Of a stretch of 7,674 nt of DNA, positions 1-5,990 are shown piece after piece. The notes beneath the pieces are model-generated. The model searched no databases. It saw nothing but the letters and a program-made list of their open reading frames with translations, and was not told where the DNA came from. A program made the position numbers and the translations under genes. Source of the DNA: Actinomycetota bacterium (GTDB taxonomy: Bacteria > Actinomycetota > UBA4738). The stretch is from positions 1-7,674 of the forward strand of contig VAYC01000271.1 in assembly GCA_005885025.1 (NCBI GenBank), given 5' to 3'. The number at the start of each line of letters is the position of its first letter. Positions within the stretch are counted from its first letter, which is position 1.

Positions 1-19
1 AGAACCAGGCGATCCGCAC
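1..19 (-). CDS. Start of a probable glycosyltransferase (partial, runs off left edge)
   Basis: Reading leftward from a GTG at 19-17, the only visible codons give M-R-I-A-W-F, and the gene then leaves the window. This N-terminus, a short hydrophobic strand after MRI, is typical of the first beta strand of actinobacterial GT4 glycosyltransferases, but six residues cannot prove it. The start lies about 10 bp after the stop of the coiled-coil gene on the same strand, so the two would be co-transcribed. No strong ribosome binding site is visible; a GAAAG lies 9 bp or so upstream. The call rests on position, strand and the opening residues only. Confidence 0.35.
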
Positions 20-29
20 CGATGCGCTT

Positions 30-404
30 TCAGTCCGTGGCCGGTTCGCGGTCCGACAGGCGGGCCTGGAGCTCCTCGAGCGCGGAGCGCAGCCGCTCGG
101 ACTCGTCGCGAAGCTCGCGCAGCTCGCCTCCGTGGCGGGCCTGGAGCCCCTCGATCTGCCGGTGGAGCTGCTGGAGCAATAGATCGGTCCGGTCGAGGAG
201 GTCCTTCATGAGCTTCTCGGTGATGTCGGGGCGACGAGTCAGGACGGCGTCCTCGAGCTCCTCGACGTGCCGCTTCACCTGACGGTCGTAGATCTCGAAC
301 GAGAGGGACCGAAGATACCGGCGGAGAGCCCGACGGCGCCGATAGGCGTCGACGGCGCTCTCCGGAAGGATCTTCTTCCCGATACGGACCAGCACTCCCC
401 GCAC
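30..404 (-). CDS. Small coiled-coil protein of unknown function
   Basis: A 124-residue protein that I do not recognise as a named family. The N-terminal ~35 residues are strongly basic (YRRRRALRRYLRSL at about 21-34). A charged helical middle region follows, and then a heptad-like helix rich in Leu, Glu, Arg and Gln from about residue 65 to 118, which looks like a coiled coil. There is no signal peptide, membrane segment or catalytic motif. The basic head could contact membrane phospholipid or nucleic acid, and the helix suggests oligomerisation or a scaffold role; both are inference. It starts at GTG 404-402 with no Shine-Dalgarno, and a TAGTCT box lies six bases upstream, so the mRNA may be leaderless. 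It is divergent from the polysaccharide exporter and apparently precedes a glycosyltransferase gene, so a role in envelope glycan assembly is plausible. GC-ending codons and lack of stops support real coding. Confidence 0.75.
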   Translation of the reverse strand: MRGVLVRIGKKILPESAVDAYRRRRALRRYLRSLSFEIYDRQVKRHVEELEDAVLTRRPDITEKLMKDLLDRTDLLLQQLHRQIEGLQARHGGELRELRDESERLRSALEELQARLSDREPATD

Positions 405-410
405 GACTAC

Positions 411-416
411 AGACTA
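411..416 (-). promoter_or_regulatory. Candidate -10 box, leftward promoter (leaderless)
   Basis: On the minus strand this reads TAGTCT, matching the TANNNT actinobacterial -10 consensus. Exactly six bases separate it from the GTG at 404, so transcription would begin at or next to the start codon. That is the usual geometry of leaderless actinobacterial genes, and it fits the absence of a Shine-Dalgarno. No convincing TTGACA-like -35 is seen at 16-18 bp upstream. Confidence 0.45.
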
Positions 417-460
417 ACCCACCCCTCGCGCATCACGGCCGCCGCGCCGGATGGCGTTGT

Positions 461-466
461 TAGACT
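461..466 (+). promoter_or_regulatory. Candidate -10 box, rightward operon promoter
   Basis: TAGACT matches TANNNT and stands in the only non-coding gap upstream of the export operon. With the preceding bases it reads GTTAGACT, one base different from the minus-strand box GTTAGTCT (418-411), so the two promoters are back to back, about 44 bp apart. Only three bases separate it from the GTG at 470. A start site 6-7 bases downstream would therefore fall just inside the assigned codon, which leaves some doubt about either the box or the start. Confidence 0.35.
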
Positions 467-469
467 TTC

Positions 470-1426
470 GTGAAGGCCGCTCACCAGCGGTCCAGGCTGA
501 AAGGATCGCCCACGGCCGCAGCCACCGAAACCGTCGTTCGAACCTCCGAGCCGCCCCGGCTCAGGGTGGTCCCTCGCATTCGCGAGCTGTGGGCGGCCCG
601 GCAGATCCTGGCAAACCTCGTGCGCAAAGAGGTGAAGGTCAAGTACAAGTCTTCTGTCCTGGGAGTGGCGTGGTCGATGCTGAACCCCGTGCTGTACCTG
701 GCGGTGTTCACGCTGGTGTTCTCCGTGGTCCTCCGGAACGGGTTGCCGCACTTCCCCGTGTATCTCCTGTCTGGACTCCTCGCCTGGAACCTGTTCTCCA
801 CCTCGCTGTCGATGGCCGCCCGATCGGTCGTGGACAACGCCAACCTCGTCACGAAGGTCTATTTTCCCCGGGAGATCCTGCCGCTCGCGTCCGTGGGCGC
901 GGCCGGGGTCGACTTCTTCACCCAAGCCATCGTCCTGGTCGGCTTCATGTTGGTGTTCCGGTACGGCGTCTTCGGGTGGAACCTCCTGCTGCTCCCCTTG
1001 GCCCTCCTCGCGTTGCTGTTGTTCATCTCGGCCATCGCGATGTTCGTGGCGTCCCTCAATGTCCGCTATCGCGACACGCAGCACCTGCTCACCCTGGCCC
1101 TTCTGACCTGGTTCTGGCTGACTCCTGTGGTGTATCCGAGCGCGCTCGTGTGGCAGGCGCTCGGCCGACACCCCGTGTACAAGTTTCTCTACCTGGCGAA
1201 TCCTCTTACCGACGTGGTCTTGGGATTCCAGCGGGCCCTGTACGGCGTGGTCAGTCCGGTCGTGCAGCAAGGCGGAAAGGCGACGGCGATCCCCGTGCTC
1301 GCTCCCGTCAGTGTGGGGTGGCTGGCGATGCTGCTAGGGGCGGTCGTGGTGGGTTCGATAGCCCTCCTCGGGGTGGCCTGGCGCACCTACTTCCAGCTCT
1401 CCGGTGACTTCGCCGAGGAGCTCTAG
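470..1426 (+). CDS. wzm: ABC-2 type polysaccharide export permease (Wzm/TagG-like)
   Basis: A 318-residue inner-membrane permease of the ABC-2 polysaccharide exporter family, the channel half of a Wzm/Wzt-type transporter that moves lipid-linked glycan across the membrane. A polar N-terminal tail (1-35) precedes the typical amphipathic stretch RELWAARQILANLVRKEVKVKYK (about 38-60, contiguous with SSVLGVAWSMLNP). Six hydrophobic segments follow, near 64-88, 95-120, 137-165, 170-196, 205-228 and 282-305. Family features include KYKSSVLG...W..LNP and the VTKVYFPREILP loop (about 127-138), which contacts the ATPase. The GTG at 470 is the most upstream start in frame; GTG at 566 (V33) is an alternative that still keeps the conserved region. 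The gene is first in the operon, and its stop overlaps the Shine-Dalgarno of the ATPase gene. Confidence 0.9.
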   Translation: MKAAHQRSRLKGSPTAAATETVVRTSEPPRLRVVPRIRELWAARQILANLVRKEVKVKYKSSVLGVAWSMLNPVLYLAVFTLVFSVVLRNGLPHFPVYLLSGLLAWNLFSTSLSMAARSVVDNANLVTKVYFPREILPLASVGAAGVDFFTQAIVLVGFMLVFRYGVFGWNLLLLPLALLALLLFISAIAMFVASLNVRYRDTQHLLTLALLTWFWLTPVVYPSALVWQALGRHPVYKFLYLANPLTDVVLGFQRALYGVVSPVVQQGGKATAIPVLAPVSVGWLAMLLGAVVVGSIALLGVAWRTYFQLSGDFAEEL

Positions 1427-1429
1427 GAG
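1425..1429 (+). promoter_or_regulatory. Shine-Dalgarno for the ABC ATPase, overlapping the permease stop
   Basis: AGGAG begins within the permease stop codon TAG (1424-1426) and lies nine bases before TTG 1439-1441. It supports the rare TTG as the start of the ATPase and suggests that the two transporter halves are translationally coupled. Confidence 0.6.
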
Positions 1430-1438
1430 CGTGGCGCG

Positions 1439-2581
1439 TTGAGCGGGAGCCTGGCCATCTCAGTGAACGACGTGGGGAAACGGTTCCGGCGCTACCGCGA
1501 ACGTCCCACCTCGATCAAGGAGCGCATCATCAAGTGGCGCATCCACGCCGAGGAGTTCTGGGCCCTTCGCGACGTGTCGGTGGACATCCCGGAAGGCCGG
1601 ACCCTCGGCAAGATCGTTGCGGGCATCCTTCGGCCCAGTGAGGGGCAGGTCATCACGCACGGGCGCATCGCCTCGCTCCTCGCCTTGGGGGCCGGGTTCC
1701 ACGCCGAGCTGACGGGCCGCGAGAACGTCTACCTGAACGCCTCGATCCTCGGCCTGTCCCGGCAGCAGATCGACCGGCTCTACGACGACATCGTGGCCTT
1801 CGCCGAGCTCGAGGACTTCATGGACACCCAAGTGAAGTTCTACTCGTCGGGCATGTATGTGCGGCTCGGCTTTGCCATCGCCGTCCACGTCGACCCGGCC
1901 ATCCTGCTCGTCGACGAGGTCCTGGCCGTGGGGGACATCGCCTTCCAGCGCAAGTGCCTGGACAAGGTGGAGGCCTTCCAGCAGGAGGGACGAACCATCG
2001 TGTTCGTCACTCACGCTCCCGACCTGGTCCTTCGGGTGTGCGACGAAGCCATCATGCTCGAGCACGGTCAGTTGAAGGCCCGAGGCAAGCCCGAGGACGT
2101 GGTCCGGGACTTCCGCCTCGTCATGGCCAAGAAGGATCTGGCCTACGGGTGGGACCAGGGCACGAAAGAGATCGAGATCGTCTCGGCCGAGGTCTTCGGG
2201 CCGGACGGGTCTGCCCGGGACTGGTTCGCCCCCGGTGACGAGATGATCATCCAGATGGACCTCAAGGCGAGCGTGCCGGTGGACAATCCGGTGGTCTCCT
2301 TCGCCATCCACGACGACCAGAATCAGTTGGTGTACGGAACGAACACCGACTGGCGAGGACATCGGTGGGCCAGGTTCGACGGCAAGCAGCGGGTCGCGTT
2401 CATCCTGAAGTCCCTTCCGTTCCTGGAAGGGCGCTACTACGTCACGTTCGGCGTGCACTCGCGGGACTCCACCCGCGTCTACCATCTGCAGGAACAGCGC
2501 TACTCCTTCGCCATGGTGCGGGGCGAAGAGAACCCGGGGCGGGTGTTCATCCCGGTGGAGTGTCGCGTCGAACGGCTGTGA
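1439..2581 (+). CDS. wzt: Wzt-like polysaccharide ABC transporter ATPase lacking Walker A
   Basis: A 380-residue ATPase subunit for the permease just upstream. The nucleotide-binding domain (about 1-228) shows FWALRDVSVDIPEG (40-53), a Q-loop region with TGRENVYLN (92-100), the signature variant YSSGM (135-139), Walker B ILLVDEVLAVGD (155-166) and the H-loop FVTH (189-192). In this family the stretch after EGRTLG normally holds the P-loop GxNGxGKSTLL. Here G57 is followed directly by KIVAGILRPSEG, so about 13 residues, including the ATP-binding Lys, are absent at codon boundary 1609/1610 with the frame intact. Residues about 243-377 form the Wzt C-terminal beta-sandwich domain, which in O-antigen exporters binds the glycan end (established for E. 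coli O8/O9a Wzt). Start TTG is supported by AGGAG. As read, a homodimer should not hydrolyse ATP; either another ATPase serves the permease, or the sequence carries a deletion or error. Confidence 0.9.
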   Translation: MSGSLAISVNDVGKRFRRYRERPTSIKERIIKWRIHAEEFWALRDVSVDIPEGRTLGKIVAGILRPSEGQVITHGRIASLLALGAGFHAELTGRENVYLNASILGLSRQQIDRLYDDIVAFAELEDFMDTQVKFYSSGMYVRLGFAIAVHVDPAILLVDEVLAVGDIAFQRKCLDKVEAFQQEGRTIVFVTHAPDLVLRVCDEAIMLEHGQLKARGKPEDVVRDFRLVMAKKDLAYGWDQGTKEIEIVSAEVFGPDGSARDWFAPGDEMIIQMDLKASVPVDNPVVSFAIHDDQNQLVYGTNTDWRGHRWARFDGKQRVAFILKSLPFLEGRYYVTFGVHSRDSTRVYHLQEQRYSFAMVRGEENPGRVFIPVECRVERL

Positions 2582-2597
2582 CCGTCGGGAGCGGGGT

Positions 2598-4088
2598 GTG
2601 AGGATCCTGGTCGTCTCGTCGTATCCCCCGCGGCGCTGCGGCATCGGGGCCTATGCCCGCGACCAGGTCGCTCGTTTGCGATCCGAGGGACATGAGGTCA
2701 CGGTCCTGTCTCCACCGGATGGAGACGGGGACATGAAGGCACCCTTCGTGGGTGGCCGGGGCCTCCATGCGGCGGCGACCATCGGCCGCCGATACGACCG
2801 CATCGTCGTGCACTTCCAGCCAGCTTTGTACTACCGTCCTCGCGCGCCGATCTCGAAGGTCACAACCTCCCTCTGCCTGCTGGAACTCGTGCTGCGCCGC
2901 CGACGCGAGGTGGAACTGCTCATCCATGAGGCCGACCCGCCGAAACTGTGGCGGCCCGATTACCTCCTGTTGCGCCTGGCGTTCCGGCTGGCCCGCACCG
3001 TGTCCTTCCACACGGCAGCGGAACGCGAAGCCCTGGAGCGCGACTACCGAGTGAAGGTGCGGGGGAACCTGGTCCCGCATGTGGTGGCGACGGTCGCCCA
3101 TCCGTCGAAGGAGGAGGCCCGGCGGCGGCTGGGCCTGGAGCAGCGGGCCCCGATGTATCTATGCGCCGGCTTCCTCCAGCCCTCGAAAGGGTTCGACCGC
3201 GCCGTCGAGGCCTTCTCGCGAGCCGGAGCGAACGGATCGGCCCTCTATGTCCTCGGTTCGGTTCGGGACGCCACGCCGGAGAACGTACGGTACGCGCGTT
3301 CGCTCGCCGAGCGCTGTCGAACCGTCTCGGGCGTCACCATGGTCGACCGGTTCGTGCCCGACGACGAGTTCGACCTCTGGGTGGTCGCGGCGGACTGGGT
3401 GGTTCTGCCCTACCGGCGGTCCTGGTCGTCGGGCATCCTGGCCAGGGCCCACGCCCTGGGCACGCCGGCCATCGTCGCCGGCGTGGGAGGATTGGCGGAG
3501 CAAGCCGACGAGCATGATGTGGTCGTGCGAGAGGACGGTGAGCTCGACCAGGCCTTCGCCGCCGGCCCTCGCGCCGCTGCCGGAGGGCCGGCCGGGACGG
3601 GGTCCTCCGATCGGCGGCACCACCGCCACGGCGCCAGGTCGAGGCCGGAGACGGATTGGGACCCCGAGCTCGAGGCCGTCAACGGAACGAAGAAAGGACG
3701 GGCCTTGCTGATCGCGTTCATCCTGGTCTCGGTGGGGCTGGCGGCCGCGGCCCAGCTCACCCTCAAGCACGGCATGAACCAGGTAACCCATCACGGCGAG
3801 ATCCCCCTCGACCTCGGGCGCCCGGCGGACCTGATCCGGCGCGTCATCGGCAACGCTTCGGTGTGGGGCGGATTGGCGATCTTCGTGCTGTCGGCGGCCG
3901 TGTGGTTGGTCGTCCTGTCGCGGGCCTCGCTCTCGTTCGCCTATCCGTTCGCCTCGCTGACCTACGTGCTGATCCTCGTGTTCGACCGATTCGTCCTGAA
4001 CGAGCCGATCTCCGGATTGCGCTACGGCGGCGTGGCGCTGATCATCGCCGGCCTCCTCCTCATTTCCCGGACCCATCAGACCGTATGA
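2598..4088 (+). CDS. GT4 glycosyltransferase fused to SMR/EamA-type transporter
   Basis: One 496-residue ORF with two recognisable parts. Residues 1-~325 are a GT-B fold, GT4-family glycosyltransferase: N-terminal strand MRILVVSSYPPRRCGIGAYA with the glycine-rich acceptor loop, the domain switch near AGFLQPSKGFDRAVEAF (190-206), and LPYRRSWSSGILARAHALGTPAIV (270-293) near the nucleotide-sugar site. Residues ~370-496 are a four-helix small transporter of the SMR/EamA type (helices about 370-389, 421-440, 443-467, 475-489), with AAQLTLKHGM resembling ArnE/ArnF-like lipid-linked aminoarabinose flippases. Between them, ~325-369 is a low-complexity Gly/Ala/Arg/His stretch without family character. 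GTG 2598 has GGGAG six bases upstream (2587-2591). The stop overlaps the next ATG as ATGA. A fusion coupling sugar transfer to flipping is possible, but an internal TTG with its own ribosome site, and a strong hairpin in the linker, suggest two cistrons joined by indels. Confidence 0.8.
   Translation: MRILVVSSYPPRRCGIGAYARDQVARLRSEGHEVTVLSPPDGDGDMKAPFVGGRGLHAAATIGRRYDRIVVHFQPALYYRPRAPISKVTTSLCLLELVLRRRREVELLIHEADPPKLWRPDYLLLRLAFRLARTVSFHTAAEREALERDYRVKVRGNLVPHVVATVAHPSKEEARRRLGLEQRAPMYLCAGFLQPSKGFDRAVEAFSRAGANGSALYVLGSVRDATPENVRYARSLAERCRTVSGVTMVDRFVPDDEFDLWVVAADWVVLPYRRSWSSGILARAHALGTPAIVAGVGGLAEQADEHDVVVREDGELDQAFAAGPRAAAGGPAGTGSSDRRHHRHGARSRPETDWDPELEAVNGTKKGRALLIAFILVSVGLAAAAQLTLKHGMNQVTHHGEIPLDLGRPADLIRRVIGNASVWGGLAIFVLSAAVWLVVLSRASLSFAYPFASLTYVLILVFDRFVLNEPISGLRYGGVALIIAGLLLISRTHQTV
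3561..3592. repeat. Perfect 10-bp GC-rich inverted repeat in the GT4/transporter linker
   Basis: The arm GCCGGCCCTC (3561-3570) is exactly complementary to GAGGGCCGGC (3583-3592), with a 12-base loop. It falls at the point where the glycosyltransferase fold ends and the unstructured linker begins. No T-run follows, so it is not a canonical intrinsic terminator. It could be an intercistronic mRNA structure, or a place where sequencing or assembly loses bases. Confidence 0.7.
3691..3707 (+). promoter_or_regulatory. Internal ribosome binding site and TTG start for the transporter part
   Basis: AGAAAGGA (3691-3698) is followed after six bases by TTG (3705-3707), in frame with the transporter. 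Initiation here would give a 127-residue four-helix protein, the normal size for a stand-alone SMR-type transporter. In the +1 frame a TGA lies at 3709-3711, overlapping this start, which is an arrangement typical of coupled adjacent genes. This is evidence that the transporter may be, or recently was, a separate cistron. Confidence 0.45.
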
Positions 4089-4975
4089 GCACGCCGAACG
4101 CGGAAGAGGGGACAGGCGCCGGCCCGACCGACCTGGCGGTCGTGATCGTGAGCCACGACGCCGGGGACGACATCGTTCGTTGCGTGGCCTCGGTCTACGA
4201 ATCGGCCGGGGAGATCTCGGTCGAGGTTCTCGTCGTCGACAACCAGTCTCGGGACGGAAGCCCCGATGCGGTGGAGGCGGCGTTCCCCCGGGTGCGCGTG
4301 ATCCGGAACGACGTGAATCGGGGCTTCCCGGCCGCCGCCAACCAGGGGATGCACGCCAGCCGCTCGGAGTTCGTGTTCCTGGTCAACCCCGACGCAGAAG
4401 TGTCGGCCGGGACGTTGGAGGGCTTCCTCAAGGTGGCCCACGACCACCCTCGAGCGGGTGCCATCGGCGCGCTCACCCGCAATCCTGACGGGACCGTCTA
4501 TCCGTCGGCCCGGCTGGTTCCGAGCCTCCTGCTGGGCCTGGGCCACACGTTGCTGGCGCCCTTCTGGCCGGACAATCCCTGGTCGCGTCGGTATCGACTG
4601 GCGGACTGGGACCGCAGCAGCGAGCGCCCCGTCGACTGGGTGTCGGGTTCCTCGATGTTGCTCCGACGAGCCGCCCTGGACGAGGTCGGCCTCTTCGACG
4701 AGCGCTACTTCATGTACGTGGAGGACATGGACCTGTGCACCCGCCTCGGAGACGCGGGATGGGAGGTTTGGTTCTCGCCCCAGCTCGAGGTCATACACAT
4801 CGGGGCGACGGCCACGTCGGGCCAGCGCCGGATGACGCTCGAGCACTCCAAGAGCATCTACACGTACTTCGTGAAGCATCAGTCCTCGGGATGGCGCGCC
4901 GCGCTTCGACCGTTCGCCTGGGCCCTGCTGCGCCTCCGGGCTGCCTACGTCTCGTGGCGCGACCACGAGCGGTGA
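4085..4975 (+). CDS. wbbL: GT2 rhamnosyltransferase, WbbL-like
   Basis: A 296-residue GT-A fold family 2 glycosyltransferase, full length for the group. Visible motifs: AVVIVSHDAGDD (18-29), the nucleotide-binding VVDNQSRDGS (50-59), NRGFPAAANQGM (78-89), FLVNPDAEV (98-106) supplying the metal-binding acidic residue, WVSGSSMLLRRAALDEVGLFD (185-205) and YVEDMDLCTRL (211-221) with the catalytic-base acidic pair. HIGATATSG (238-246) matches the tail of WbbL/RfbF-like rhamnosyltransferases. In mycobacteria WbbL adds L-rhamnose to decaprenyl-PP-GlcNAc to build the arabinogalactan linker; here acceptor and donor are inferred only. A final hydrophobic/amphipathic stretch (272-292) may touch the membrane. 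The longer frame upstream of 4085 is not used: ATG overlaps the preceding stop as ATGA, and no better Shine-Dalgarno exists, so translation is probably coupled. Confidence 0.88.
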   Translation: MSTPNAEEGTGAGPTDLAVVIVSHDAGDDIVRCVASVYESAGEISVEVLVVDNQSRDGSPDAVEAAFPRVRVIRNDVNRGFPAAANQGMHASRSEFVFLVNPDAEVSAGTLEGFLKVAHDHPRAGAIGALTRNPDGTVYPSARLVPSLLLGLGHTLLAPFWPDNPWSRRYRLADWDRSSERPVDWVSGSSMLLRRAALDEVGLFDERYFMYVEDMDLCTRLGDAGWEVWFSPQLEVIHIGATATSGQRRMTLEHSKSIYTYFVKHQSSGWRAALRPFAWALLRLRAAYVSWRDHER

Positions 4976-4976
4976 G

Positions 4977-5990
4977 GTGAAGGCCGTCGTCCTGGTGGGC
5001 GGGGAGGGCACCCGACTCCGGCCACTCACCGAGACCATCCCGAAGCCGCTCATCCCGCTGGTCGACCGACCGTTCCTGGAGCACGTCCTGGACCATCTCG
5101 CCGCGCACGGCGTGGGGGAAGCCTTGTTGTCGTCCCCATATCTCGAAGAGGTCTTCGCTTCGTTCCTCCAGGCCCGGCACGACGGTCCGCGAGTCACGTG
5201 GATCACCGAACCGACCCCGCTGGGAACCGCTGGAGCGGTGGCCAACGCCGCCCGGGAGATCGGGGAGCCCTTCCTGGTGCTGAACGGCGACATCCTCACG
5301 GACCTCGACCTGACTGGGCTCGTGGCTCTGCACCGGGAGGCCGGGGCCATCGCCACCATCGCGCTCGCCCTCGTGGAGGACGCCCGACCCTACGGGCTGG
5401 TGACGGTGAGCGAGGCGGGGCGAGTGCTCGAGTTCAGGGAGAAGCCTCAGCAAGCGATCCCCGGGTTGGTGAATGCCGGTACGTACGTGTTGGAGCCCGA
5501 GGCTGTGCGGGACGTGCCCCCAGAAGGGGCCGTTTCCATCGAACGCGAGGTCTTCCCCGCGCTGATCGACTCGGGCGCCTCCGTTCACGGCTACGTCTCC
5601 CAGGACTACTGGAAGGACCTGGGGACCCCCGAGAGCTACCTGCGGGCCACGTTCGACGCGCTGGAGGGGCGAGTGAAGGGGCTCTCCTACGCTGCGCCGT
5701 ACGTCGATTCGACCGCTCGCGTGTCGCTGCGCTGTCATCTCGGCCGGTGGGTGGTCGTGGGCCCGGCGGCTCGGATCGGGGACGACGCCGAGGTGGAAGA
5801 CTCCGTTCTCCTTGCCGGCGCGGTCATTGGAGAAGGAGCCAGGGTCCGTGACTCGATCGTGGGCCCCTCGGCCACCATCGGCCGCGGGGCGGTCCTGTCG
5901 GGGGCCGTCCTGGCCGAGGGAGCGGTCATACCCTCCGGCACATCCGCGGACGGGGCCCGCGTGGCGGCGGGAAAAGTGCTGGGAGCCTAG
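4977..5990 (+). CDS. Sugar-phosphate nucleotidyltransferase, mannose-1-phosphate guanylyltransferase-like
   Basis: A 337-residue NDP-sugar synthase making an activated sugar from NTP and sugar-1-phosphate. The Rossmann-like domain carries GGEGTRLRPLT (8-18), PKPL (22-25), TEPTPLGTAGAV (77-88), the metal-binding GDI (104-106), EKP (155-157) and NAGTYVLEP (166-174). KDLGTPESYL (213-222) closes the catalytic domain. From about 238 to 330 there are hexapeptide repeats of a left-handed beta-helix (AARIGDDAEVEDSVLLAGAV...). The architecture and PTPLGTAGA pattern best fit GDP-mannose pyrophosphorylases (ManB of mycobacteria, ManC elsewhere), but glucose-1-phosphate thymidylyl- or uridylyltransferase cannot be excluded from sequence. 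GTG 4977 begins one base after the rhamnosyltransferase stop. The order wbbL then GDP-mannose pyrophosphorylase matches mycobacterial Rv3265c-Rv3264c. Its TAG stop lies in the CTAG shared with the converging DUF3105 gene. Confidence 0.87.
   Translation: MKAVVLVGGEGTRLRPLTETIPKPLIPLVDRPFLEHVLDHLAAHGVGEALLSSPYLEEVFASFLQARHDGPRVTWITEPTPLGTAGAVANAAREIGEPFLVLNGDILTDLDLTGLVALHREAGAIATIALALVEDARPYGLVTVSEAGRVLEFREKPQQAIPGLVNAGTYVLEPEAVRDVPPEGAVSIEREVFPALIDSGASVHGYVSQDYWKDLGTPESYLRATFDALEGRVKGLSYAAPYVDSTARVSLRCHLGRWVVVGPAARIGDDAEVEDSVLLAGAVIGEGARVRDSIVGPSATIGRGAVLSGAVLAEGAVIPSGTSADGARVAAGKVLGA

Noticed and set aside
451..1407. ATG-started plus-strand frame of 318 codons overlapping the permease
   Set aside because: Its translation is Pro/Arg/Gly-rich without hydrophobic helices, while the frame starting at 470 gives an unmistakable six-helix ABC-2 permease.
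1460..2644. Long minus-strand open frame (394 codons) opposite the ABC ATPase
   Set aside because: It is rich in His, Asp, Val and Arg with no family resemblance, and is a frame shadow of the clearly coding plus strand in GC-rich DNA. The same holds for the minus frames at 4076-5359 and 4791-6101.
3561..3592. Intrinsic terminator at the linker hairpin
   Set aside because: The stem is strong, but no T-run follows and coding sequence continues on both sides.
3656..4084. Upstream extension of the rhamnosyltransferase to an earlier ATG
   Set aside because: The extra 143 residues are Arg/Gly/Pro-rich shadow sequence over the transporter helices. ATG 4085, with the ATGA overlap, gives a normal-length GT2.
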